DNA from: Geothrix sp.
Lineage (GTDB): Bacteria; Acidobacteriota; Holophagae; Holophagales; Holophagaceae
Assembly (NCBI GenBank): GCA_023701165.1
Contig: JAMPXL010000036.1
Location: forward strand, 1 to 7,898
Reading direction: 5' to 3'
Length of the DNA stretch: 7,898 nt
The translations under genes were made by a program, and so were the position numbers. Below are positions 1 through 5,800 of this stretch, in pieces. The first letter of the stretch is position 1. Each line of letters starts with the position of its first letter. The notes under the pieces are model-generated. The model did no database searches. It was not told the DNA's origin and was given only the letters and a program-made list of their open reading frames with translations.

Positions 1-723
1 CTGAACCTCAAGGAAGTGCCCTTCAAGCTGCACAGCAGCGAGCCCCAGACGGTGACCATCTCCGCCAAGGGTGAGGGCACCGTGACCTCCGCCGCCATCC
101 GCTGCAACCAGAATGTGGAGGTCGTGGATCCCAACATCCACATCGCCACCCTGGGCGAAGAGGGCGAGCTGGAGATCGAGCTGGTGGTCCGTCTGGGCCG
201 CGGCTTCGTCACCGCTGACCGCAACCACGACGAAAGCCTGGGCCTGGGCTTCATCCCCATGGATGCCAACCACAGCCCCATCATCCGCGTGAACTACATC
301 GTGGAACCCGCCCGCGTGGGCCAGAGCACCGATTACGAGAAGCTCACGCTTCAGGTGTGGACCAACGGCGCCGTCAATCCCAAGGAAGCCGTTTCCGACG
401 CGGCCCTCATCCTGCGCGACCACTTTCTCGTGTTCGCCCGCCAGGACGAGGACTTCACCGAGATGGAAATGGGCGCCGCGACCCTCGGTGCTGAAGCCGC
501 CAACACCTGGCTGGGCAAGTCTGTCGAGGAACTGGAACTCTCCGTGCGGGCCAACAACTGCCTCCGCAACGCCAACATCACCACCATCGGCGAGCTGGTC
601 CAGCGGACCGAGGCTGAACTGATGAAAACCAAGAACTTCGGCAAGAAGTCGCTCCAGGAGATCAAGGACGAGCTCGCTCGCATTGGCCTCTCCCTCGGCA
701 TGCGGCTCGAGCAGGAAGTGTAA
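1..723 (+). CDS. rpoA: RNA polymerase alpha subunit, 5'-truncated by the window edge
   Basis: This is the C-terminal 240 codons of the alpha subunit, which dimerises to nucleate RNA polymerase assembly and contacts promoter UP elements and activators through its C-terminal domain. The frame is open from base 1 (L-N-L-K-E-V), so the gene starts outside the window. By comparison with remembered E. coli alpha, about 80 N-terminal residues are missing and the full protein would be near 320 residues. The first ~140 visible residues are the rest of the N-terminal domain, including the RGRGFV segment. The C-terminal domain follows, with VRANNCL (codons 182-188), the [12 protein letters not shown] helix and [14 protein letters not shown]. 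The Arg, Asn and Lys positions that contact DNA in E. coli (R265, N268, K298) are all present. The stop codon overlaps the Shine-Dalgarno sequence of rplQ. Recognition is secure. Confidence 0.97.
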   Translation: MNLKEVPFKLHSSEPQTVTISAKGEGTVTSAAIRCNQNVEVVDPNIHIATLGEEGELEIELVVRLGRGFVTADRNHDESLGLGFIPMDANHSPIIRVNYIVEPARVGQSTDYEKLTLQVWTNGAVNPKEAVSDAALILRDHFLVFARQDEDFTEMEMGAATLGAEAANTWLGKSVEELELSVRANNCLRNANITTIGELVQRTEAELMKTKNFGKKSLQEIKDELARIGLSLGMRLEQEV

Positions 724-732
724 GGAGCCCCC

Positions 733-1125
733 ATGCGTCACAACGTTGCCGGCAAGCGCCTGGGCCGCACCACCAACCAGCGCAAGGCCCTCATGAAGAA
801 CCTCGCGACCGCCCTCATCGAGAGCGAGCGCATCGAGACCACCCTCGTGAAGGCCAAGGAACTCCGCAGCTATGTGGAGCCCTTCATCACCCTCGCGAAG
901 ACCGATTCCGTGGCCAACCGCCGTCTGGCGATGGCCCGCCTCGGAAGCAAGGACGCCGTCCAGAAGCTCTTCGGCGCCGACTTCCGCAAGCGTTTCGAAA
1001 GCCGCCCCGGCGGCTACACCCGCATCCTCAAGATGGCCCACCGCCTCGGCGATGGCGCCGACATGGCCCTCATCGAGTTCGTGGACTACACCCTCCCCGA
1101 ACCCAAGGCCGAGGACGGCGAGTAG
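733..1125 (+). CDS. rplQ: 50S ribosomal protein L17
   Basis: L17 is a large-subunit ribosomal protein at the peptide exit side of the 50S particle. The 130-residue product has the family's normal length and signatures: MRHNVAGKRLGR at the N-terminus, the TTLVKAKELRSYVEPFITLAKTDSVANRR core (residues ~37-65), and RPGGYTRILK near residues 91-100, followed by an acidic tail (PEPKAEDGE) typical of non-enteric versions. The ATG at 733 is preceded by AAGGAG at 722-727 with 5 nt spacing. That site overlaps the rpoA stop, so translation of the two genes is probably coupled. The rpoA-rplQ order is the standard end of the alpha operon, and the structured gap that follows, facing a convergent gene, agrees with the operon ending here. 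Confidence 0.97.
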   Translation: MRHNVAGKRLGRTTNQRKALMKNLATALIESERIETTLVKAKELRSYVEPFITLAKTDSVANRRLAMARLGSKDAVQKLFGADFRKRFESRPGGYTRILKMAHRLGDGADMALIEFVDYTLPEPKAEDGE

Positions 1126-1137
1126 GAGTTAATGTCC

Positions 1138-1205
1138 TTCGGGGGTTTCCCTCGCAACGCCTGCGTTGCAAGGATCTAGGGACTCGCTTCGCGAACACCC
1201 CCGAA
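1138..1205. repeat. Branched inverted-repeat element (REP-like), possible intergenic repeat
   Basis: The outer arms TTCGGGGGT (1138-1146) and ACCCCCGAA (1197-1205) are perfect 9-bp complements. Inside them TCCCT (1148-1152) pairs with AGGGA (1178-1182) and encloses GCAACGC/GCGTTGC (1154-1160 / 1163-1169). A second small hairpin, TCGC-TTC-GCGA, lies at 1184-1194. Together they can fold into a three-way junction. Such compact multi-stem palindromes between convergent genes resemble REP/BIME-type dispersed elements. Only one copy is visible here, so calling it a repeat family member is inference; it may instead be part of the rplQ mRNA 3' end. Confidence 0.5.
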
Positions 1206-1211
1206 CCCCCG

Positions 1212-1242
1212 CGCAGAGGCCCGGCTTAGCCGGGCCTCTGCG
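1212..1242. terminator. Perfect 14-bp hairpin between convergent genes, likely bidirectional terminator
   Basis: CGCAGAGGCCCGGC (1212-1225) is followed by the loop TTA and its exact reverse complement (1229-1242). It sits 87 nt after the rplQ stop and 35 nt beyond the kinase stop on the other strand, where a shared terminator for both converging transcripts would be expected. No clear T-run follows on either side (TATTCATCT on the + strand), so it may act as a weak intrinsic terminator, an RNA 3'-end stabiliser, or together with Rho. Confidence 0.65.
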
Positions 1243-1277
1243 TATTCATCTGCCAATGGTGACTGCCTCGGGGCTCC

Positions 1278-2738
1278 TCAGCCCACGGTCCAGGGCACGT
1301 CCGGCTTCTCCTCCGGCTCCGGGCTGAAATCCGCCGGCCGCAGCCGGCGGGAGCGGGCCACGGTCACGGTGCAGGGAGCCTGGGCGGCCACCTGGCTGGA
1401 CACGCTGCCCAGCAGGGCGCGGCGGAGGGAGCTGGCCCGGGCGCCGATCACGATGTGGTCCACGCGGTTGGCGTTCACGTACTGGAGGATGGCGGAGGCG
1501 GGATCCGGCGACTGCAGCACGTGGAAGCTGATGCGGCCCTCATCCAGGTCCAGGCTCTCGGCCCAGTGGCGGAGTTCCACCAGGCGCTGGAGGTGGATGT
1601 TCCGCCCCTCGGCATCCAGGGTCGCGTCCAGCGTGATGCGGCCCTGCTTGAGCACGTTCAGGCAGGCCACGCGGGCGCCGGGGAGCGTGGGGAGCATGCG
1701 GGCCACCATGGTGCGGAGCGTCTCGGCGATGGGGGCCGCCTCGGGGGAGAGGTCGACGGCCACCGCCAGGATGGGCGCGTCGCCGTCATGGCGGGCGGGG
1801 GCCTTGGCGGCCTTGGGAACCACCAGCTGATGGTCGGCGAAGCGGCGCCGCAGGACCGTGGTGAAGGGATCCTGCTTCCGCTTCTCCGAGCGGGCCGTCA
1901 GCTTGACCTGGTCCGGATGGCGCAGGGCCAGGGCCAGGTGGGCGGCGGTGGGGAACCGCCAGGCCGGATGCGTCTCCAGGCAGCGGAGGATGACCTCCTG
2001 AAGCCAGGGGGGACAGTCCGGGCGGAGGCGGCGGGGCGGGACCGGATCCCGCCAGAGGCGCCGCTTGAGCCCGGACAGGCGCTGGGGATCCCCGAAGGGC
2101 CTCAGGCCCGTGAGGAAGAAATACAACAGCACGCCCAGGGCGAACTGGTCGCTGCGGGGATCCCGCCGGTGGCCCAGCACCTGTTCCGGCGCCATGTAGG
2201 GGGCGGTGCCATAGGGCAGGCGGAACTCCTCGCCCATGAGGTCGGGCAGCTCGTCATGGTGGGACAGGCCGAAATCGATGAGCACCATCTCGCCCGTGGG
2301 GCGGGCGAGGAGGTTCGAGGGCTTCACGTCCAGGTGGACCACATGCTGGCGGTGGAGGTCATCCAGGGCCAGGGCGATGCGGGCGCCCAGATCGGCGACC
2401 TCCTGCCAGGGCCTGGGCAGCTGGGGGAGCAGGGGGAGCAGGCTGGGCCCCGGGATCCGCTCCATGACCAGGTAGGGCTGGACGCCGGTGAAGCCCTGGG
2501 CCACGAAGGCCGGCACGTGCAGGCCGGCCAGACGGGGAAGGATCATCTGCTCCATTTCGAAGCCGACGATGGCCGCGGGATCCGTGCCTTCCGAGAGGGT
2601 CGGGGCCTTCACCACCAGGGGAAACGGAGCGTTGGGATGGGAGGCTGCCCAGAGGGAGGCCATGCCGCCCCGGTGGATCCGCTCGCCCACGAGGTAGCCG
2701 TCGAGGATGGCACCGGGCCGGATCATGGTCTGGGGCAT
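1278..2738 (-). CDS. Serine/threonine protein kinase with C-terminal universal stress protein domain
   Basis: Hanks-type kinase of 486 residues, predicted cytoplasmic: no signal peptide or membrane segment is visible and there are no PASTA repeats. The kinase domain covers about residues 14-280: glycine loop RIHRGGMASLW (21-30), ATP lysine K44 (LVVK), probable alpha-C glutamate E63, catalytic loop HLDVKPSN (135-142; D137, K139, N142), DFG 155-157, and APE 183-185. A basic linker leads to a USP domain (~320-461) with AVDLS at 327-331 and the nucleotide-loop signature GARASSLRRALLGS (432-445), matching the G-2x-(G/A)-9x-G(S/T) pattern of ATP-binding USPs. Key catalytic residues are intact, so activity is likely. 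Two of three loop glycines are replaced (H22, A27), and the catalytic loop is non-RD (L136). It lies 2 nt after the phosphoesterase stop. The substrate is unknown. Confidence 0.9.
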   Translation of the reverse strand: MPQTMIRPGAILDGYLVGERIHRGGMASLWAASHPNAPFPLVVKAPTLSEGTDPAAIVGFEMEQMILPRLAGLHVPAFVAQGFTGVQPYLVMERIPGPSLLPLLPQLPRPWQEVADLGARIALALDDLHRQHVVHLDVKPSNLLARPTGEMVLIDFGLSHHDELPDLMGEEFRLPYGTAPYMAPEQVLGHRRDPRSDQFALGVLLYFFLTGLRPFGDPQRLSGLKRRLWRDPVPPRRLRPDCPPWLQEVILRCLETHPAWRFPTAAHLALALRHPDQVKLTARSEKRKQDPFTTVLRRRFADHQLVVPKAAKAPARHDGDAPILAVAVDLSPEAAPIAETLRTMVARMLPTLPGARVACLNVLKQGRITLDATLDAEGRNIHLQRLVELRHWAESLDLDEGRISFHVLQSPDPASAILQYVNANRVDHIVIGARASSLRRALLGSVSSQVAAQAPCTVTVARSRRLRPADFSPEPEEKPDVPWTVG

Positions 2739-2740
2739 GC

Positions 2741-3481
2741 TCAGCACCCCTTCCGCAGCCGGGCCGCCAGGGACGGCGGGAGCCCCGCCTCAAGGATCGC
2801 CGCGGCGGCGGCCTGGACATCGTAGGGCACGCGGAGGTGGGTGATCTCGGCGCGGGTGGTATCCAGCAGGGCATAGGCCGCCGCGGGATTGCCGTCGCGG
2901 GATTGCCCCACGGCCCCCACCACGTTCAGCCACCGCCGGTGGCCAGGCAGCGGCACGGGCGCGCCGGGGACGGGCTCGAAGGACACCAGCTGCCCCGTGG
3001 CGGTGATGCCATGCAGGGCCGGCAGGTGGGTATGTCCGCAGAAAACCGAGGGCGCCCGGCTGGATTCCAGGGCCCGCCGTGCATCCCGGCCTTCGCGGAT
3101 GTAGATCCAGGGAGGATAGGTCTGGGGGCTGGCGTGGACATAGAGGCGGGGGCCGTCTTCGAAACGCAAGGGCAGGCTGGCCAGGAAGTCCCGGGCCTCG
3201 GGGCCAAGCTGGCCGCGCGTCCAGGCCATGGCGGTTTCAGCGTCCGGCGTCATGGCATCCCGCTCATCGGCCACGGCCTGGTCATGGTTGCCGGCCACGG
3301 CGATGGCGCCCCGGGCCGTCTCGGCCATGATCCGCTCCAGCACCTCATTGGGGTGTGCGCCGTAGCCCACATAATCGCCGAGGAAGACCAGCCGCTCAGC
3401 CCCCAGGGCCCGCGCATGGTCCAGGCAGGCCTCCAGCGCCGGCCGGTTGGCATGGATGTCGGCCATGAGGGCGATGCGCAT
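2741..3481 (-). CDS. Calcineurin-like metallophosphoesterase
   Basis: Predicted cytoplasmic phosphoesterase of 246 residues, using a two-metal centre to hydrolyse phosphomonoesters or diesters. All metal and catalytic motifs are in order: D8-I-H10, G35-D36 (LGDYVGYG), G64-N-H-D67, H116 (YVHASP) and G149-H-T-H152. The segment NVVGAVGQSRDGNP (186-199) resembles the conserved 'NxGSVGQPRDG' stretch of the Metallophos_2/YfcE-like group; here Ala replaces the usual Ser. The frame stays open upstream to 3631, but MRIALMADIH begins exactly with the family's first beta strand and AGGA lies 5 nt before the ATG at 3481, so that start was chosen. Candidate substrates from relatives include cyclic nucleotides, dinucleoside polyphosphates and phosphoproteins; the sequence does not choose among them. 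It is the first gene of the unit with the kinase-USP gene. Confidence 0.9.
   Translation of the reverse strand: MRIALMADIHANRPALEACLDHARALGAERLVFLGDYVGYGAHPNEVLERIMAETARGAIAVAGNHDQAVADERDAMTPDAETAMAWTRGQLGPEARDFLASLPLRFEDGPRLYVHASPQTYPPWIYIREGRDARRALESSRAPSVFCGHTHLPALHGITATGQLVSFEPVPGAPVPLPGHRRWLNVVGAVGQSRDGNPAAAYALLDTTRAEITHLRVPYDVQAAAAAILEAGLPPSLAARLRKGC
2747..2754 (-). promoter_or_regulatory. Ribosome binding site deciding the kinase start
   Basis: Read on the minus strand, GGAAGGGG ends at 2747 and lies 8 nt upstream of the ATG at 2738. An alternative in-frame GTG at 2747 would give three extra residues but shares its first base with this site, leaving no spacer. The ATG at 2738 is therefore preferred. 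The site lies inside the last codons of the phosphoesterase gene, so ribosomes finishing that gene may reinitiate at the kinase. Confidence 0.65.
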
Positions 3482-3613
3482 GGGCGTCCTGGGACGGGAG
3501 GTCAGGGACCATGATAGGGGCTCGGGCCTGAGGATGAGGGGCATCTCTCCGCGCGGCCGTCCGTGGGGCGTGCTCCCGGTTGTGGCGGAGGAGGGGCCGT
3601 TCCGGCGCCTAAA

Positions 3614-3633
3614 AGATGATCGCGGAGTCATCT
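3614..3633. promoter_or_regulatory. Dyad AGATGA-N8-TCATCT, possible operator
   Basis: A perfect 6-bp inverted repeat with an 8-nt spacer (half-site centres 14 bp apart) lies about 130 nt upstream of the phosphoesterase ATG and about 65 nt upstream of the + strand promoter candidate. The geometry fits a dimeric regulator but no specific family is recognised. As RNA it would form only a weak hairpin. Chance occurrence is possible. Confidence 0.3.
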
Positions 3634-3697
3634 GGAATCGAGGGATGGCGGCACTTTTTCCCTCGCAAAAAAAGGCGCGTCCAAGGAAGGAACCTGC

Positions 3698-3727
3698 TTG
3701 ACCCGGAGGAAAGGAGGGCGTTAGCTA
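3698..3727 (+). promoter_or_regulatory. Weak sigma70-like promoter candidate for the transporter
   Basis: TTGACC (3698-3703, five of six matches to the -35 consensus) is followed after 18 nt by TAGCTA (3722-3727), a poor -10. An A7 tract about 25 nt upstream of the -35 could act as an UP-like element. It would give a leader of about 235 nt, which would carry the hairpin and direct repeat further downstream. The poor -10 keeps confidence low. Confidence 0.25.
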
Positions 3728-3754
3728 GGGGGCAGCCCATCCAATTCATCCTGT

Positions 3755-3776
3755 TCCGCCGGGGCCTCCCGGTGGA
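3755..3776 (+). other. Hairpin in the transporter upstream region
   Basis: TCCGCCGGG (3755-3763) can pair with CCCGGTGGA (3768-3776) around a GCCT loop, giving nine pairs of which one is a G-U wobble. It could be a 5' leader structure or a terminator-like stem, but no T-run follows. In a GC-rich genome such stems occur by chance, so the functional claim is weak. Confidence 0.3.
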
Positions 3777-3785
3777 CTCCATAAC

Positions 3786-3834
3786 GATCCGTTGCAATCA
3801 GTCTGGAGCGATCCAGGCGCGACCCGTTCAATCA
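3786..3834 (+). repeat. Imperfect direct repeat flanking a GNRA-tetraloop hairpin
   Basis: GATCCGTTGCAATCA (3786-3800) and GACCCGTTCAATCA (3821-3834) agree at 13 of 15 aligned positions, with one substitution and one missing base, at a 35-nt period. Exactly between them lies GTCTGGA-GCGA-TCCAGGC (3801-3818), a 7-bp stem with one G-U wobble and a GCGA (GNRA) loop. A further resemblance, CAATTCATCC, occurs at 3742-3751. The arrangement could be tandem regulator sites or a structured leader upstream of the transporter, 137 nt before its ATG. Confidence 0.45.
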
Positions 3835-3954
3835 TCCCGGCCCGGCCGATCCGGCATCCAGAAAGGGGATTTCCAAGGTTCCGCGTTTGAAGCGTCGCCC
3901 GGCCCGACCGCAGCAGAATCACCGACCATCCAGGCTCCATCCAAAGGAACGCTC

Positions 3955-3961
3955 TAGGAGG
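3955..3961 (+). promoter_or_regulatory. Ribosome binding site deciding the transporter start
   Basis: TAGGAGG lies 9 nt upstream of the ATG at 3971 and is the strongest Shine-Dalgarno match in the region. The reading frame is open upstream to 3887, but those extra codons have no ribosome binding site and would encode a proline- and arginine-rich extension unlike the family N-terminus. This fixes the start at 3971. Confidence 0.8.
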
Positions 3962-3970
3962 CAACACGAT

Positions 3971-5632
3971 ATGGCCATTGCAACCGAGCAAGTCGCGACC
4001 AAGACCCCCCTCACCAAGGAAGAACGCATGGTGATCGTGGCATCGTCCGTGGGGACGGTGTTCGAGTGGTACGACTTCTACCTGTACGCCACGCTGGCGC
4101 CCTTCTTCGCGACCCTCTTCTTTCCCAAGGGGAACGAGACGGCCGCGCTGCTTTCCGCTTTCGCGGCCTACGCCGCCGGCTTCCTGGTCCGCCCCTTCGG
4201 CGCCCTGGTCTTCGGCCGCATCGGCGACCTGATCGGCCGGAAGTACACCTTCCTCGTGACCATCGTCGTCATGGGCCTCTCCACCTTCGGCGTCGGCCTC
4301 CTGCCGACCTTCGCCACCATCGGCTGGTGGGCCCCCATCATCATGGTCACCCTGCGCCTGCTCCAGGGTCTGGCCCTGGGCGGCGAGTACGGCGGCGCGG
4401 CCACCTACGTGGCGGAACACTCCGCCCATGACCGCCGCGGCTACAACACCAGCTGGATCCAGACCACCGCCACCGTGGGCTTCTTCCTCTGCCTCGGGAT
4501 CATCCTCACCTGCCGGTCCGCCATGACCAAGGAAGCCTTCGCCTCCTGGGGCTGGCGCATCCCCTTCTGGATGTCCATCTTCCTGCTGGGCGTGTCCGTC
4601 TGGATCCGCCTGAAGCTGCACGAATCCCCCGTGTTCACGAAGATGAAGGCCGAGGGCAAGACTTCCAAGGCCCCCCTCAGCGACAGCTTCCTGAAGTACC
4701 CCAACAACAAGTACGCGCTGCTGGCGCTGCTCGGCGCCACCGCGGGCCAGGGCGTGGTGTGGTACACCGGCCAGTTCTACGCCCTCTTCTTCATGCAGAT
4801 CACGCTGAAGCTGGACTACCAGACCACGTACATGCTCATCGGCGCCTCGCTGCTCCTGGGCACGCCCTTCTTCATCTTCTTCGGCTGGCTGTCGGACAAG
4901 ATCGGCCGCCTGAAGATCATCCTGGCCGGCTGCCTCATCGCCGCCCTCACCTTCTTCCCGCTGTTCAAGGCCCTGACGCACTACGTGAATCCGGCCCTGG
5001 AGACCTTCCAGAACACCACCGTGATCACGGTCGCCGGCAACCCCAAGGACGAGACGTTCAACCTCTTCGTGGGCCCCTGGAGCAAGTTCACGGAACTGGA
5101 CCGTGTGAACGACTTCTTCGGCAAGCAGGGCCTGAACTTCAACAAGGTCGCGCCTGAGGCCGGCAAGATGGTGGTCGCCACCATCGAAGGCAAGAACCCC
5201 GTCACGGGGCAGTTCACCACCACCCGTGTGGAGGGCTGGAATGCGGCATCGGAGGCCGCCCTCAAGAAGGCCCTGAACGACCTCGGCTATCCCAAGGAAG
5301 CCGACAAGTCCAAGGTCAACTACCCCATGACCCTGCTGATCCTGTTCATCATGCTCATCTACGTGACCATGGTCTACGGGCCCATCGCCGCCTTCCTGGT
5401 GGAGCTCTTCCCCACCAACATCCGCTACACCTCCATGTCCCTGCCCTACCACATCGGCAACGGCTGGTTCGGCGGCATGCTGCCGCTCATCGCGACGGCC
5501 ATCGTGGCCCTCAAGGGCAACATCTACTACGGACTCTGGTATCCCATCATCGTGGCCGTGGTCACCGTGGTCATCGGCGCCCTCTTCCTGAAGGAGACCA
5601 CGGACCGGGACATCAGCACCTACCAGCACTGA
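3971..5632 (+). CDS. MFS transporter, metabolite:H+ symporter (MHS) family
   Basis: Inner-membrane proton symporter of 553 residues with about 12 predicted membrane helices. Family marks are clear: VFEWYDFYLYA in TM1 (30-40), GRIGDLIGRK loop 2-3 motif A (82-91), LLQGLALGGEYGGAATYVAE (130-149), its C-half counterpart GWLSDKIGR (305-313), and ELFPTNIRYTSMSLPYHIGN (478-497). The MHS family includes ProP, KgtP and ShiA, so the substrate is a small organic acid or osmolyte. A hydrophilic stretch of about 115 residues (~336-451) separates TM9 from TM10 and should lie outside the membrane on the periplasmic side; as I recall, long MHS members of ~550 residues share such an insert. The acs gene downstream suggests acetate or a similar monocarboxylate, but that is inference. 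Annotation as proline/betaine transporter by similarity should be treated cautiously. Confidence 0.92.
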   Translation: MAIATEQVATKTPLTKEERMVIVASSVGTVFEWYDFYLYATLAPFFATLFFPKGNETAALLSAFAAYAAGFLVRPFGALVFGRIGDLIGRKYTFLVTIVVMGLSTFGVGLLPTFATIGWWAPIIMVTLRLLQGLALGGEYGGAATYVAEHSAHDRRGYNTSWIQTTATVGFFLCLGIILTCRSAMTKEAFASWGWRIPFWMSIFLLGVSVWIRLKLHESPVFTKMKAEGKTSKAPLSDSFLKYPNNKYALLALLGATAGQGVVWYTGQFYALFFMQITLKLDYQTTYMLIGASLLLGTPFFIFFGWLSDKIGRLKIILAGCLIAALTFFPLFKALTHYVNPALETFQNTTVITVAGNPKDETFNLFVGPWSKFTELDRVNDFFGKQGLNFNKVAPEAGKMVVATIEGKNPVTGQFTTTRVEGWNAASEAALKKALNDLGYPKEADKSKVNYPMTLLILFIMLIYVTMVYGPIAAFLVELFPTNIRYTSMSLPYHIGNGWFGGMLPLIATAIVALKGNIYYGLWYPIIVAVVTVVIGALFLKETTDRDISTYQH

Positions 5633-5638
5633 CCTGAA

Positions 5639-5663
5639 CCTCCGGCGGTCCTGCCGCCGGAGG
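5639..5663 (+). terminator. Hairpin after the transporter gene, probable terminator or attenuator
   Basis: CCTCCGGCGG (5639-5648) pairs perfectly with CCGCCGGAGG (5654-5663) around TCCTG, starting 7 nt after the transporter stop. The position and stability fit a transcript 3' end. The following CCTTGAC is not a T-run, so termination may be partial, allowing some readthrough into acs. Confidence 0.6.
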
Positions 5664-5674
5664 CCTTGACGGGG

Positions 5675-5707
5675 AGCCGGGCGAACGGAGACATCCATCG
5701 CCCGGCT
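5675..5707. other. Second inverted repeat in the transporter-acs gap
   Basis: AGCCGGGCGA (5675-5684) and TCGCCCGGCT (5698-5707) are perfect 10-bp complements separated by 13 nt. It follows the first hairpin by 11 nt. It could be a tandem terminator stem, an mRNA-protecting structure, or part of the acs regulatory region. The loop is larger than in typical intrinsic terminators and no T-run follows. Confidence 0.45.
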
Positions 5708-5718
5708 TCGCTGGTCCA

Positions 5719-5732
5719 GGAATCCGGATTCC
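5719..5732. promoter_or_regulatory. Perfect 14-bp palindrome, candidate operator for acs
   Basis: GGAATCCGGATTCC equals its own reverse complement, with no spacer. It lies upstream of the acs promoter candidate, its centre about 80 bp before the expected transcription start, a position typical of an activator site. No known regulator's consensus is recognised in it. Confidence 0.4.
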
Positions 5733-5771
5733 AGACAGGCCGCTGGAGGCTCTACCCGTGGTAATGAGCGC

Positions 5772-5800
5772 TGGACAAGGGTTTGCGGGAGCCCGAGAAT
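5772..5800 (+). promoter_or_regulatory. Sigma70-like promoter candidate for acs
   Basis: TGGACA (5772-5777, five of six matches) is separated by 17 nt from GAGAAT (5795-5800, four of six matches). Transcription would start near 5807 and leave a leader of about 120 nt before the acs ATG. It is the best-spaced pair I saw in the gap, but the -10 lacks the important first T. Confidence 0.35.

Larger units (their letters stand above)
3482..3970. other. Divergent non-coding intergenic region
   Basis: These 489 nt separate the phosphoesterase unit (-) from the transporter (+) and carry no convincing protein gene. The region must hold the promoters for both directions. It is visibly richer in A/T runs than the genes (T5 at 3655-3659, A7 at 3667-3673) and contains several dyads and a direct repeat, listed separately. 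CGATCC occurs three times (3785, 3809, 3847), which may be chance. No known riboswitch or tRNA was recognised. No good sigma70 promoter was found for the minus strand. Confidence 0.8.

Noticed and set aside
1455..2825. Plus-strand open frame (456 codons) opposite the kinase gene
   Set aside because: The product is a Gly/Gln/His-rich shadow with no domain, while the minus strand encodes an intact kinase-USP protein.
3482..3631. N-terminal extension of the phosphoesterase to an upstream start at 3631
   Set aside because: The extra 50 residues precede the first beta strand of the fold, are Arg/Pro/Ser-rich, and lack a better ribosome binding site than the one before 3481.
3785..3852. Three CGATCC hexamers as an operator array
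   Set aside because: Spacing is irregular (24 and 38 nt), and a GC-rich hexamer can easily recur in 70 nt. One copy is simply part of the GNRA hairpin.
3887..3970. N-terminal extension of the transporter to 3887
   Set aside because: No ribosome binding site is seen upstream, and the strong TAGGAGG at 3955-3961 points to the ATG at 3971.
5666..5694. TTGACG at 5666 as a -35 for acs
   Set aside because: At 17-nt spacing the -10 would be AGACAT, with only two matches, and the elements lie within the tandem hairpins.
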